Source: Mesorhizobium sp.
Lineage (GTDB): Bacteria; Pseudomonadota; Alphaproteobacteria; Rhizobiales; Rhizobiaceae
NCBI RefSeq assembly: GCF_024710845.1
Contig: NZ_JANJTZ010000042.1
Span: forward strand, 62,001-126,000
Direction: 5' to 3'
DNA: 64,000 nt
Positions 53,357 through 62,368 of this stretch are shown here, in pieces. The notes beneath the pieces are model-generated. The model was not told the DNA's origin, did no database searches, and saw only the letters and a program-made list of their open reading frames with translations. The translations under genes and the position numbers were made by a program. Within the stretch, counting starts at the first letter, position 1, and each line of letters starts with the position of its first letter.

Positions 53357-54679
53357 TCAACCGGATAGTTCAATCTCCAATGCGGCTCCGATGGCCGCCG
53401 AAGCGAAAAGTACTCCGCGCGAAAGGACGCTCTCGTCAAAGTCAAAATGCGGGGTATGATGCCCATCGCTCAGATCAGAGCCAAGGACAATAATCCCAGC
53501 GGCGCCGCCGTGACGCACGACCTCGTTGGCCAAGACCGTCGCATCTTCGCTTGCTCCGAAGGAATGGTCCAGGAGACAATCCCCGAACGCGTTCACGGCG
53601 CTGTTGACTGTCGCGGCCCAAGAGACCACCGCGGCTGGGTTCCTCCAGCTTTCTGCTGCGCCCCGTAAGCTGATCGTGCTGTTCACTTCATGTGCTGCGG
53701 CCGTCATCTCAACCATTGTGCGACAACGTCGGTCCAATGATTCTAAACCGGCCATCTCGGCGGCGCGTATCTCGAATTCGAGCAGCGCTTGATCCGGCAC
53801 GACGTTGAGGGTCGTTCCGGCCCTCATTACACCGACATTGACCCTGACGCCTGGCTCGCTTGACTGCGCCAGTCCATGTAGCCCTAAGGCCGCTTGGCAG
53901 GCCGCAAGTAGCGCGTTGCGGCCGTTTTCAGGCGATTTTCCCGCGTGAGCGGAACGGCCGGCGAGATCGACCGAGAATTTACGAGTTGCGAGGAAGCCAT
54001 CGACCCCCACCGCCACAGTATTGGAGGGGACTCCGAGACCTATGTGAACAGCCAGTAGCAAATCGATACCTGCCATCCAACCGGCGTCGACAACGGCTTG
54101 AGCCCCACGGCCCCCTTCCTCCGCAGGCTGGAACAAGATCAACAATTTTCCGTTTGCGGAATCGAGAAGCGGTGCGAGTGTCCGCGCTACCCCGAGTCCG
54201 ATCGCAATGTGACCGTCATGGCCACAAGCATGCATGACGCCTTGGGTGCGTGATGCAAATCCCCCGACAGCCGGACGGTGGCCGCTCTCCGCTTCGCGAA
54301 TCGGCAGGGCGTCGATATCGACCCTCAGGCAAACCGTGGGCCCGGCACGGCCAGTGTCGAAGGAGGCGATGCAGCCGGTGTCTCCCTCGCCCGGAATCGG
54401 ATCGCTGCTCATTCCACGTCGGTTTGCATCACCAAGCAGTTCGCGGCCCGAAACCACGCGAAAGCCCAACTCCTGCAGTTCGCGCACAATATACCGGGTA
54501 GTCTCGATCTCCCGCCAGCCGAGTTCGGGATGGCGATGCAGTTCGCGCCGCGTCTCGATCAGCCAAGGCTCGAGGGAAGGGACGTCGGCAACCAAACGCG
54601 TGATCAACCCCGCGCTTGGTATGCGAAGCAGGCGAGTGAGCGAGGAAGGATCAGCCTCTAAGCCCATGGGCTCCGCCAT
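53357..54679 (-). CDS. M20-family amidohydrolase (hippurate/IAA-amino acid hydrolase-like)
   Basis: The 440-residue metallopeptidase-fold enzyme cleaves an N-acyl amide. Metal-binding motifs are visible: RVDIDALPI, HACGHDGHIAIGLG, LFQPAEEGGRGA and, near the C-terminus, HHTPHFDFDE. A dimerisation domain with GRSAHAGKSPENGRNAL lies in the middle. The order ELHRHPELGWREIET at the N-terminus is typical of the M20D group. The ATG at 54679 was chosen; a GTG six codons earlier is possible. It overlaps the aldehyde dehydrogenase end by 22 bases and is the last gene of the module C operon. Confidence 0.92.
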   Translation of the reverse strand: MAEPMGLEADPSSLTRLLRIPSAGLITRLVADVPSLEPWLIETRRELHRHPELGWREIETTRYIVRELQELGFRVVSGRELLGDANRRGMSSDPIPGEGDTGCIASFDTGRAGPTVCLRVDIDALPIREAESGHRPAVGGFASRTQGVMHACGHDGHIAIGLGVARTLAPLLDSANGKLLILFQPAEEGGRGAQAVVDAGWMAGIDLLLAVHIGLGVPSNTVAVGVDGFLATRKFSVDLAGRSAHAGKSPENGRNALLAACQAALGLHGLAQSSEPGVRVNVGVMRAGTTLNVVPDQALLEFEIRAAEMAGLESLDRRCRTMVEMTAAAHEVNSTISLRGAAESWRNPAAVVSWAATVNSAVNAFGDCLLDHSFGASEDATVLANEVVRHGGAAGIIVLGSDLSDGHHTPHFDFDESVLSRGVLFASAAIGAALEIELSG

Positions 54680-56220
54680 GACCCGTCGTTTATCCACACA
54701 CTTTTGCTTTTCATGTGATTGCGGACGGCCTCCTCGCCCATCTCAACTCCCATCCCGCTATCCTTGTGGCCGCCGTACGGAGAGCCGGGATACAGGCTGT
54801 GGACGGTATTGACCCAGACGATGCCTGATCGGGCTTGGCGCGCGATGCGACCCGCTGTCATCACACTGCCGGTCCAGACCGTAGTGGCCAATCCATATCT
54901 GGTGCCATTTGCGATGGCGATTGCCTCGTCAATGTCGGAGAAAGGGGTCACTGCCACAACAGGCCCGAACACCTCCTCCTGGGCGACGGCGTGCGCTGGA
55001 TCAACGTCGAGGAATACCGTCGGCGCCAGATAATAGCCCTCGGCCGGCAGCGGAAACCTCGCCATGGCGAGACGTCGGATACCGTCGCGGTCGGCATCGG
55101 CGATCCGCCTGAGAACGTCATCCTTTTGGCGCGCCGAGATCGCGGGGCCGAACTGTGTGTCAGGATCAAGCGGGTCGCCGATGCGCAGTAGACTAAGCCG
55201 CGACACTATCATTTCCGCGAAACGTTCCGCCACCGCAGCTTCGACAAGCAGACGAGATCCCGCCGTGCAGGTTTGACCAACATTGTTGAACGCCGAGTAG
55301 ACGAGCGCGTCGGCGGCGCGCTCTAGATCAGCATCAGCAAAAACCATGAAGCCTGTCTTGCCACCGAGTTCAAGTGTCACGGACTTCAAAAGCCCGCCAG
55401 CGATACCGCCTATTCGCCGACCGACGCTCGTCGAGCCCGTGAAGTTTATCTTGCCAATCAAAGGATGCCGAACAATGGCCTCACCGATAAGTTCGCCGGG
55501 GCCGTTAAGTACGCAGAGAAGGCCGGCAGGCAATCCCGCCTGATGAGCGATCCAAGCCAGAAGCAGTGCCGAAAGGGGCGAATCCTCCGCCGGTTTCAAG
55601 ATCACTGCATTGCCGGTCGCAAGCGCCGGCGCGATCTTGCCGGCCGCGTTGGTCATCGGATAGTTCCAAGGGGTGATAGCGCCGACGATCCCTATCGGTT
55701 CGTATTCGATATAATTGGTTGATCCCGGCTGCACCGGAATAAAGGATCCTCGCAGCCGATCAGTCGACCCAGCAAAGAACTCAAAGATTCGCGCCGCTCG
55801 CTCTGCATCGCGTGTCGCTGTGTCGCGAATCGGCCGACCCGCATCGAGCGTGTCGAGCGTTCCCAGGGCAAGGGCGTGCGCTCGAATACCATCCGCTATT
55901 CCGCGCAATACCCGAGCGCGATCCTGACCGTCCATAAGCCACCAGCCCGCTTGCGCTCGGGTTGCGAATTCGACTGCCTTTTCTAGGTCCTCCGACGCAG
56001 CGGTCGCCACGTCCACCAGGGGTCTGCCCCAAGTGGGATCCATGGTTGGATGCGAGGTTCCAGCAGCGCCCGGCGTCCAGGCGCCGTTGATCCAAAGCGG
56101 GACCGGCCTTCCGATACCGGGCGGAAACGCGGAGTCGAGGCGGTCCCGTCGCGCGCTCAGTGGGATTGGCTCCCGGCTGGCAACGGGATGAGATGATCTT
56201 AGCCTATGCTCTCGAGCCAT
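54658..56220 (-). CDS. NAD(P)-dependent aldehyde dehydrogenase
   Basis: The 520-residue enzyme has catalytic Cys318 in VGQTCTAGSR, Glu284 in LELGGKTGF, and the cofactor segment ITPWNYPMTNAAGKIAPAL. An N-terminal extension of about 40 residues precedes the usual start. The ATG at 56220, behind GGAGAGGTCGAGGC, lies within the end of the alcohol dehydrogenase gene (22-base overlap). The pair probably converts an alcohol to an acid through the aldehyde. It is only moderately similar to the aldehyde dehydrogenase of module B. Confidence 0.92.
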   Translation of the reverse strand: MAREHRLRSSHPVASREPIPLSARRDRLDSAFPPGIGRPVPLWINGAWTPGAAGTSHPTMDPTWGRPLVDVATAASEDLEKAVEFATRAQAGWWLMDGQDRARVLRGIADGIRAHALALGTLDTLDAGRPIRDTATRDAERAARIFEFFAGSTDRLRGSFIPVQPGSTNYIEYEPIGIVGAITPWNYPMTNAAGKIAPALATGNAVILKPAEDSPLSALLLAWIAHQAGLPAGLLCVLNGPGELIGEAIVRHPLIGKINFTGSTSVGRRIGGIAGGLLKSVTLELGGKTGFMVFADADLERAADALVYSAFNNVGQTCTAGSRLLVEAAVAERFAEMIVSRLSLLRIGDPLDPDTQFGPAISARQKDDVLRRIADADRDGIRRLAMARFPLPAEGYYLAPTVFLDVDPAHAVAQEEVFGPVVAVTPFSDIDEAIAIANGTRYGLATTVWTGSVMTAGRIARQARSGIVWVNTVHSLYPGSPYGGHKDSGMGVEMGEEAVRNHMKSKSVWINDGSWRSPWA

Positions 56221-57380
56221 GCCTCGACCTCTCCAACGTCCGTCGCTCGCGGGTTCCAATAGGTTTGCGGATCGCGCATGACGTCTTGAGCGATCTGACC
56301 AAATTGACCGGGGGGAAGGTCGATAGCTGAAAGCGACCGTGGCATCTCCAGCTTGTCCGCCATGGATTCTATCGCGGACAACAAGTCGCGGGCTGCTGCG
56401 TGTTCATCTGTGGAATTCGTTACTCCTACGCTGCGGGCGACATACGCAAGGCGCGCGCGCGCTGCGTCGAAGTTGAATCGTGCGCTGTGAATTACCATCA
56501 CGGCATTGGCCAGACCGTGCGACAGGCCGTAGCGACCGCCGAGACTGTGGCAGACGGAATGGCCTATCCCGAGCCATGAATTTGCGTAGGTTAGGCCTGA
56601 CATCGACGCCGCATTCAAGGCCGCCTGATGGACGGCTAGGGTAGGAGTCGACGCTGAAGGTGAGTAGAAGGGAAGGTTAGTGAGCAGCCCGCGCAACGCT
56701 GCAATCGCCAAGGCATCGGTAATCGGCTGGGCGCCCTTCGAGTAACAGGCTTCTAAGCAGTGGTGGATCGCGTTCATACCGCTGGCAGCAAGAATTGCCG
56801 CCGGGGTAGTTGCCACGACTTCCGCGTCCAGGAACACCGCAGCGGGAGTAAGCTTCGGATGCACGAAGATAAGCTTTTCGCCCTGCGCAGTGTCGGTGAC
56901 GGCACCGCCGCCAACAACGTCTGCCGCCGAAAACGTGCTGGGGACGGTCAGCACCGGCAGAGGGTCGACGTCGACGTCCATGGCGTGAAACGTTGACGGT
57001 GGCTCGAAGCGGCTTACAAAGTCCACAATGCTGCGGCCGCTTGGCACCATTAAGGCGATCGCCTTAGCCATGTCGTGAACCGCGCCACCGCCAAGTGATA
57101 AGATTGCGTCGGGATGTAACGGCGCGACATGTTCGACCACCCGATGGACGGACGCCACCGGCGTATTGGCCTCCACGCGGTCGATAACGGCTGCAACCCG
57201 GGATCCGAGGGCTGCCTCCAGCTCGCCGACAAACGGCGTGCCAGACCTAAGCCTCTGCCCACAGACAATAACGATTTTCAACGCATCGCGCCGGTCGAGT
57301 TCAGCAACTATTCCGAGACGACTGCCAGGCCCGCTGACGATAAGTTCCGGTATGGCTTTGCCGTTAAAGCGATGGATCAT
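56199..57380 (-). CDS. Iron-containing alcohol dehydrogenase (maleylacetate reductase-like)
   Basis: The 393-residue group III dehydrogenase has the nucleotide motif SLGGGAVHDMAKAIAL, the PSTFSAADVVGGGAVTD segment, and metal-site residues in SGMNAIHHCLEACYS and GIGHSVCHSLGGRYGLSHGLANAVM. The SGMNAIHH and LSHG histidines are the expected iron ligands. It oxidises an alcohol or reduces an aldehyde or maleylacetate-like ketoacid with NAD(H). The gene lies between the importer genes and the aldehyde dehydrogenase and is read after a terminator. Confidence 0.9.
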   Translation of the reverse strand: MIHRFNGKAIPELIVSGPGSRLGIVAELDRRDALKIVIVCGQRLRSGTPFVGELEAALGSRVAAVIDRVEANTPVASVHRVVEHVAPLHPDAILSLGGGAVHDMAKAIALMVPSGRSIVDFVSRFEPPSTFHAMDVDVDPLPVLTVPSTFSAADVVGGGAVTDTAQGEKLIFVHPKLTPAAVFLDAEVVATTPAAILAASGMNAIHHCLEACYSKGAQPITDALAIAALRGLLTNLPFYSPSASTPTLAVHQAALNAASMSGLTYANSWLGIGHSVCHSLGGRYGLSHGLANAVMVIHSARFNFDAARARLAYVARSVGVTNSTDEHAAARDLLSAIESMADKLEMPRSLSAIDLPPGQFGQIAQDVMRDPQTYWNPRATDVGEVEAWLESIG

Positions 57381-57397
57381 GAGCCGGATTCCCTTGA

Positions 57398-57430
57398 AAG
57401 AAATGTGGCGGCGGCTCTATGGCCGCCGCC
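57398..57430 (-). terminator. Intra-operon terminator after the module C binding protein
   Basis: The stem GGCGGCGGC/GCCGCCGCC (57407-57415 with 57422-57430) has a six-base loop. On the minus strand it is followed by ACATTTCTTTC. It lies nine bases after the binding-protein stop and before the alcohol dehydrogenase. Confidence 0.7.
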
Positions 57431-57438
57431 TGGTTTAC

Positions 57439-58410
57439 TTATTGGGCTCCGACCGGGACCGTCTGACCTGATAGGTCAACGTTTCCGACGGTCGACTTGG
57501 TGATCATGCTAGCTTGCGTCAGGCTTTCCTTAGGGATCGCCTTCCCTTCGGCCGCTTCAATGGCGCGCTGTACGGCAAGTCTCGCCATCGTAACGGGCTG
57601 GCTCACTACGGTTGCTTGGATCCAACCTTCCTCGATCAAGCGCTTGGTCTCCTCTTCCATGTCGGTGGTGAGAACCAAGACGTCGCCAGGCTGTTTGCCT
57701 GCGGCGCGCAAAGCTTGCACCGCGCCAATGGCAATCGGGCCATTGAACGCATAAATCGCCTTCACATTGGGCTGAGCCTGCAGGAAATCCTGCATAGTGG
57801 TGAGAGCCTCGGCGGTCGCAGTCGATCCGAACTTCTCGGCCACGACCTTCATGCCGGGAAACTTGGCGATGTAGTCCTTAAACCCATCTACCCGGAACTG
57901 AGTCAGATCAAGGCCGCTCGGACCAGCCAGCAGCACGACATCGCCGGTGCCGCCAAGCTTGTCGACCGCGTATGCCGCCAGAAGCTCGGTCATCACATAG
58001 GAGGGCTCTCCCACGAAGCCCGTAATCTTGTCGGTCTTGGTAGCGATGCCGTCATTGACGACCGGGATGCCTGCAGCGATAGCCTTTTCGACGACCGGTA
58101 CCGTACCATCCGAACTGGCGGGGACGAGCACAATGCCGGCGACCTTGCGCTGTATCACGTCCTCGATCTGGGATACCTGCTTCTGTAGATTTCCGTATCC
58201 GCCGGCGTCATAGATATTGACCGTGTAGCCGAGTTTCTTGCCTTCATCGATATAGCCGAAGGCTTTCATTTTGAAGTACGGGTCGCCGGCAGCCGGCAGC
58301 ATCACCGCGATTTCCTTCTCCTGCGCAAAGGCAGATCCGGCAAGGCCAGCTGCGCACGTAAGGGAGGCTATGGCCACCGCGGCGCCTAAAAGAAAAGATC
58401 TTGTCCTCAT
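57439..58410 (-). CDS. Ribose-type ABC transporter substrate-binding protein
   Basis: This 323-residue periplasmic protein has a signal peptide (MRTRSFLLGAAVAIASLTCA, cut near SAFAQ). The mature start EIAVMLPAAGDPYFKMKAFGYIDEGKKLGY, the segment QVSQIEDVIQRKVAGIVLVPASSDGTVPVVEKAIAAGIPVV and the end GNVDLSGQTVP are typical of Peripla_BP_4 binding proteins. A GAGGAGTTGAAA ribosome-binding site precedes the ATG. It is followed by a terminator, so it should be more abundant than the downstream enzymes. Confidence 0.93.
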   Translation of the reverse strand: MRTRSFLLGAAVAIASLTCAAGLAGSAFAQEKEIAVMLPAAGDPYFKMKAFGYIDEGKKLGYTVNIYDAGGYGNLQKQVSQIEDVIQRKVAGIVLVPASSDGTVPVVEKAIAAGIPVVNDGIATKTDKITGFVGEPSYVMTELLAAYAVDKLGGTGDVVLLAGPSGLDLTQFRVDGFKDYIAKFPGMKVVAEKFGSTATAEALTTMQDFLQAQPNVKAIYAFNGPIAIGAVQALRAAGKQPGDVLVLTTDMEEETKRLIEEGWIQATVVSQPVTMARLAVQRAIEAAEGKAIPKESLTQASMITKSTVGNVDLSGQTVPVGAQ

Positions 58411-58467
58411 TTTCAACTCCTCCTGTTTTCCCGCCCGGCAGCGCCAGGCCCGGGATTCTTGATCCAC

Positions 58468-59451
58468 TCAGCGCGAGCGGCGAAGCGCATTGGCCCAGGC
58501 CGATAGGATGATGATCGCCCCGACGATCACCTGCTGGGTGAAGGTGGAAATGGCGAGCAGATTGAGCCCGTTGACCATAAAAGCGATGACGAGTACGCCG
58601 AGAAGTGTGCGCAATACCCCACCGCTGCCTCCAAAAATGCTCGTCCCGCCGATGATGACGGCGCCGATTGATTGCAGCAGGAGGTCGCCCGACCCCAGCA
58701 AAGGTTGCCCGGAAATCACCCGGCCGCTCAGCATGAAGCCGCTGATTGCCGCAAATGTACCGCTGACCGCATAGATGAAGATCTTAGTGCGTCCGACATC
58801 GATGCCCGACATGATCGCAACCTGTTCGTTGCCGCCAATAGCGTAGACGTGCCGGCCGATGGGGGTGCGTGTCAGCACCAGATAGGCAACCCCAAGTAGC
58901 AGCGCCGCGATGAGGACCGGCACCGGCAGGGGGCCGATGAAGCCGCCGCCAAACCAGAAGAAGATGTCAACGTCCGGCCTGGGCAGGCCAAAGACCGTCG
59001 ACCCTCCGGAGATGACAAGAGCGGCTCCCGCGATCATGTAGAGCATGCCCAAGGTGACTATGAAGGGCTGGATGCGCGCGCGGCCGATCAGGACGCCATT
59101 AAGCACCCCAACGAGGATGCCTGAGCCAATGCCGACGATGGCAGCCGGTGCGATGCCGTAATTGAGCATAACAGTCGCGGTAACCACGCTCACCAGGCTC
59201 ATGATCGAACCCTGCGACAGGTCAAGGCCACCCATTAGCAGCGCAAAAGTCTGCCCCGTTGCCAAGATGAGGAGCGGCGAACTTTGTACCAGGACGTTTG
59301 TAATGTTTTGAGTCGTCAGGAAATGCGGGCTGGATAACGAATACACGACGAACATGCCGAGAAGCGCCAGGCCCGGTCCAAACAGCGCCGGATCGATCCG
59401 TGAAGCCGCGCCTCGCGTAGAGAGGGTGGGGAGGGTGCCTTTGTACTTCAT
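58468..59451 (-). CDS. Ribose-type ABC transporter permease (RbsC-like)
   Basis: This 327-residue inner-membrane permease has GQTFALLMGGLDLSQGSIMSLVSVVTATVM, QPFIVTLGMLYMIAGAALVISGGSTVFG and the coupling segment RTPIGRHVYAIGGNEQVAIMSGIDVGR. Only one permease gene is present, so a homodimeric channel is likely, unlike module B. It overlaps the ATPase stop by four bases. Confidence 0.93.
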   Translation of the reverse strand: MKYKGTLPTLSTRGAASRIDPALFGPGLALLGMFVVYSLSSPHFLTTQNITNVLVQSSPLLILATGQTFALLMGGLDLSQGSIMSLVSVVTATVMLNYGIAPAAIVGIGSGILVGVLNGVLIGRARIQPFIVTLGMLYMIAGAALVISGGSTVFGLPRPDVDIFFWFGGGFIGPLPVPVLIAALLLGVAYLVLTRTPIGRHVYAIGGNEQVAIMSGIDVGRTKIFIYAVSGTFAAISGFMLSGRVISGQPLLGSGDLLLQSIGAVIIGGTSIFGGSGGVLRTLLGVLVIAFMVNGLNLLAISTFTQQVIVGAIIILSAWANALRRSR

Positions 59452-60989
59452 CGTTCTGATCCGTGTGTTATAGCGTCCAGAATTCGGCTCGCCGAAATTG
59501 CTTGGCCGATGAATTCGCCAACGATGATGCCGGCTCGCATCGCGAGCACGCGGTCTGCGATCGCGAGAACTTCCTCGAGGTCTGAGGAAACGACTAGTAT
59601 CGCTCGTCCCTCGGCTGCCAATTGATCGATGAGACCATAGATCTCATCCTTTGCGCCAACGTCGACGCCTTGGGTCGGCTCATCAAACAGCAGGACCCTA
59701 GAGTCAGTCGACAGCCATTTCGCCAGCACCACCTTTTGCTGGTTACCGCCGGAAAGAGCGCCTGCCGCCACGCGCGGACCGGGTGTGCGGATGTTTATCA
59801 GTCGGATCATCGTTTCCGCATGAGCGATCTGAAGGCGCTTACGAAGGCCGAAGCTGCCCACGAACCGGGAGAGAATCGGTAACGCGATGTTTTCGAATAT
59901 TGACATTGTGATCGAAATGCCTTGGCCGCGACGGTCCTCTGGGATCAATGCTACGCCCCCGGCAATCGCTTCGCGCGCGTTCCGGAATGAGACGGGCTTT
60001 CCATCAATCTTGATTTCGCCGCGATCGGCTGTACGGACGCCAAAAATTGTCTCGAGGAGTTCTGTTCGGCCGGCCCCGACCAGTCCAGTCAGGACGACGA
60101 CCTCGCCCGATCGTACGACGAAACTCACATCCTCGTATTCGCCGGCCCGGCTAAGCCCTCGCACTTCCAGCAGAGCCCCAGCCGCCTTAGTCGAAGGAGA
60201 TCGCGCGATACGAACAGAATGCCGTTCCTGCCCGGTAATCAGAGATACGATTCTCGCCCGATCAAGAGCATTGGCCGGGAACGTCCCCGCAGAAAGGCCG
60301 TCTCGCAGCACCGTCACCCTGTCCACCAACGGGGCAATCTCGTCTAGCCTATGACTGACATAGACGATCCCAACCCCAGCGGCCGCCAATTCGCGAACGA
60401 GCTGGAACAGGCGCTCGGACTCGGAATGGCTAAGGGAAGCGGTCGGCTCATCGAGGATGAGCAACTTGGCTTCGCTACGCAGCGCCTTGGCGATTTCAAC
60501 CAGCTGTCGCTGACCCGGGCCAAGTTCGGAGACCAGCGTTGTGGTGGGAAAGAGCGCGCCGATCCGGTCGCAAAGCTGACGCGCCGCGGCATGGGTGGCT
60601 GCCCAGTCAACCAGACCAAGCGCTCCCCGTTTCTCGCTTCCAAGAAAAATGTTCTCGGCGATGCTCAGTTGGGGAACGAGTGCGGAATCTTGGTAGATGA
60701 CGCTCACCCCAGACTGCATGGCATCCGTAGTTGTGGCGAAATCGACGAGTTCGCCATCGATATAGATCTCACCCACGTCCGGACGGTAGAGCCCGGCTAT
60801 CACCTTGATCAGAGTGCTTTTGCCGGCGCCGTTTGCTCCCAGAAGCGCGTGCACTTCGCCCCGCCGAACGTCAAAATCGACGCCGCCGAGCGCGATCACG
60901 CCAGGAAACGTCTTTCGTAGCCCGGCCACCGAGAGTATCTCACGGACCTGTCCGGCATGTTCAGCGAGCGGGTCTGAAGACGCGCTCAT
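59448..60989 (-). CDS. Ribose-type ABC transporter ATP-binding protein (RbsA-like)
   Basis: This 513-residue duplicated ATPase has Walker A GANGAGKST at 51-59, a first signature LGPGQRQLVEIAKAL and Walker B LLILDEPTASLS. In the second half, the Walker A is degenerate (LVGAGRTELLETI) but the signature LSGGNQQKVVLAKWLS is intact. An N-terminal extension of about 15 residues precedes the fold. The start overlaps the GntR stop by four bases. Confidence 0.94.
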   Translation of the reverse strand: MSASSDPLAEHAGQVREILSVAGLRKTFPGVIALGGVDFDVRRGEVHALLGANGAGKSTLIKVIAGLYRPDVGEIYIDGELVDFATTTDAMQSGVSVIYQDSALVPQLSIAENIFLGSEKRGALGLVDWAATHAAARQLCDRIGALFPTTTLVSELGPGQRQLVEIAKALRSEAKLLILDEPTASLSHSESERLFQLVRELAAAGVGIVYVSHRLDEIAPLVDRVTVLRDGLSAGTFPANALDRARIVSLITGQERHSVRIARSPSTKAAGALLEVRGLSRAGEYEDVSFVVRSGEVVVLTGLVGAGRTELLETIFGVRTADRGEIKIDGKPVSFRNAREAIAGGVALIPEDRRGQGISITMSIFENIALPILSRFVGSFGLRKRLQIAHAETMIRLINIRTPGPRVAAGALSGGNQQKVVLAKWLSTDSRVLLFDEPTQGVDVGAKDEIYGLIDQLAAEGRAILVVSSDLEEVLAIADRVLAMRAGIIVGEFIGQAISASRILDAITHGSER

Positions 60990-61771
60990 CTCAGGAAACC
61001 GGAATCCGATATTGCCCGCGCGTCACCCAAAAACCGCGTCTCCACGATCGCCTCAAGATCGGCAACGTGGCACGAGCATTGCCTCATATGGCGCGACATT
61101 GACTGATGAACTCGGTCGCGATCGCCCGCCCGGTAGGCTTCGAGAAGTTCAGAATGCGCCGCGTGGTTCTCCCGGTCGATGTGTTCCTGCCGATCCAGGT
61201 ACATCCGCTTGTAGACAACTTGGTCCGCCAGAACCTTATTGACAAATTGGCAGGCGAACGAGAATAGCGGGTTTGGGCAACAAGCGGCGAGCACATTGTG
61301 AAACTCAAGCTCGTCGAGCCGTTGTCGCCTGCGCGCATCAGGGGTATCCTCAACGCAAGCGCAGGATTCGATTAGTTCCTCCAGCCGGCGGAAGTCTGTC
61401 TCCGCAAGGCGGCCGACGACCTCCGCAGCCATTTCAGGCTCAATCAGCTGTCGAAATTCATAGATTTCCTTGGCCAAAAGCTTCTTAAAATAAAAGTAGT
61501 TCCCGAGCAGGTTGGCAGCAGTTTCGTAGCCGACCTCGGCGACAACTGCGCCGCCAAAGCGGCCGGTCGCAACTCGGACGACCCCTTGCACCTCCAGCGC
61601 CTTGAGAGCTTCACGAATCGTTCCGCGGCTTACACCCAGGAGACTCATCAGCTCCTTTTCCTGCGGTAGTCGATCCCCGGGCTGCATGCGCTCCGTCATG
61701 AGCCAATGCTTGATCCGGTCGACAACCTGGTCGGATAATTTGCGTCTTTTGAGTCCGGAACCGCGCAGCAT
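60986..61771 (-). CDS. GntR-family regulator, FadR/FCD type
   Basis: The 261-residue regulator has a winged helix-turn-helix (about 8-75) reading LSDQVVDRIKHWLMTERMQPGDRLPQEKELMSLLGVSRGTIREALKALEVQGVVRV. An FCD ligand domain (about 95-245) has the metal-site pattern Asp/His...His...His: LDELEFHNVL, HAAHSELLEAY and HMRQCSCHV. It is the first gene of the module C operon, so it is autoregulated with the importer and enzymes. The ATG at 61771 has GGAGAATTTG upstream. A good promoter and palindrome lie just before it. Confidence 0.92.
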   Translation of the reverse strand: MLRGSGLKRRKLSDQVVDRIKHWLMTERMQPGDRLPQEKELMSLLGVSRGTIREALKALEVQGVVRVATGRFGGAVVAEVGYETAANLLGNYFYFKKLLAKEIYEFRQLIEPEMAAEVVGRLAETDFRRLEELIESCACVEDTPDARRRQRLDELEFHNVLAACCPNPLFSFACQFVNKVLADQVVYKRMYLDRQEHIDRENHAAHSELLEAYRAGDRDRVHQSMSRHMRQCSCHVADLEAIVETRFLGDARAISDSGFLR

Positions 61772-61783
61772 CAAATTCTCCTT

Positions 61784-61819
61784 ATAGTACGAATTATCAT
61801 CATAGTTAGCGCTCGTCAA
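61784..61819 (-). promoter_or_regulatory. Module C promoter and candidate GntR operator
   Basis: On the minus strand, TTGACG (61814-61819) and TAATTC (61791-61796) are 17 bases apart. The imperfect palindrome ATAGTACGAATTAT at 61784-61797 overlaps the -10 box and the likely start point. The gntR start codon is 12 bases further. This position suits autorepression. Confidence 0.6.
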
Positions 61820-61882
61820 TAATCGCGCCGATTAGGTTTAGGCAACGCACATGGAATGCGTTAATGCAGTCTGAGGGGCACT

Positions 61883-62128
61883 TTAGGCATCGGAGGATCG
61901 CCGGCCAAGGCGCGCGAATGTGGGCGCATGAACCTCGGTCAGCAAACCAAGTTCGACCTCGTCAAGCGTTTCCTTTTCAAGCAATCGACGAGCAGTGGTT
62001 TCAAGAAGCGCGCGCCGCTCGGTAAGCAGCTTGACCGAACGATCGAAGGCCTTCTCGACGATCCCGCGCACTTCCGCGTCGATCCCGTCGGCGATCGCCT
62101 CGCCGTAGTCGCGCTCCTGAGTGTACCG
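61883..62128 (-). pseudogene. Fragment of FtsH protease, C-terminal end only
   Basis: The minus-strand frame reads TQERDYGEAIADGIDAEVRGIVEKAFDRSVKLL in two stretches (with TERRALLETTARRLLEKETLDEVEL after it). This is the typical C-terminal helical region of the FtsH peptidase domain. The AAA and zinc-protease parts are absent and a TGA stop lies directly upstream in frame, so it is a truncated remnant. It adjoins a second gene remnant. A full ftsH must be elsewhere in the genome. Confidence 0.7.
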
Positions 62129-62368
62129 AACTCATCCTTCCACCAGTCGGCATCGATCGCACCGCCGACGACGCCCGAGTGCGCCACAGGTCAAGGCGCC
62201 TGCCGCCACGGCGCTGCCGGCTACTGCCGCGCTTGCCTCCGCGGTAAACGGAGCGGGAAGCAGGCCTCCGATCAGCGATCCCCAGAAGAGACCCCAGCCC
62301 GCTCCTTCGCCGGCGGTCATCCAGGCGCTCTGTGACGGCATGAAAGCGGTCTTCGACAGTCTGATCGC
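62125..62368 (-). pseudogene. Frameshifted remnant of a DUF1269-type glycine-rich membrane protein
   Basis: The first frame reads WMTAGEGAGWGLFWGSLIGGLLPAPFTAEASAAVAGSAVAAGALT, given here as the run from 62341 to about 62200. The continuation GVVGGAIDADWWKDEFG is found in a different frame (about 62175-62125). Together they match the glycine-zipper membrane part and tail of DUF1269 proteins, so one frameshift breaks the gene. The 5' half is missing: a stop codon lies just upstream of 62368. It runs directly into the FtsH fragment. Confidence 0.6.

Noticed and set aside
53345-53373. AACCGGATAGTT near the end of the M20 gene, resembling the module B operator
   Set aside because: Only the right part fits, it encodes the last residues of the M20 protein, and no promoter or gene start is near it. 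Probably chance.
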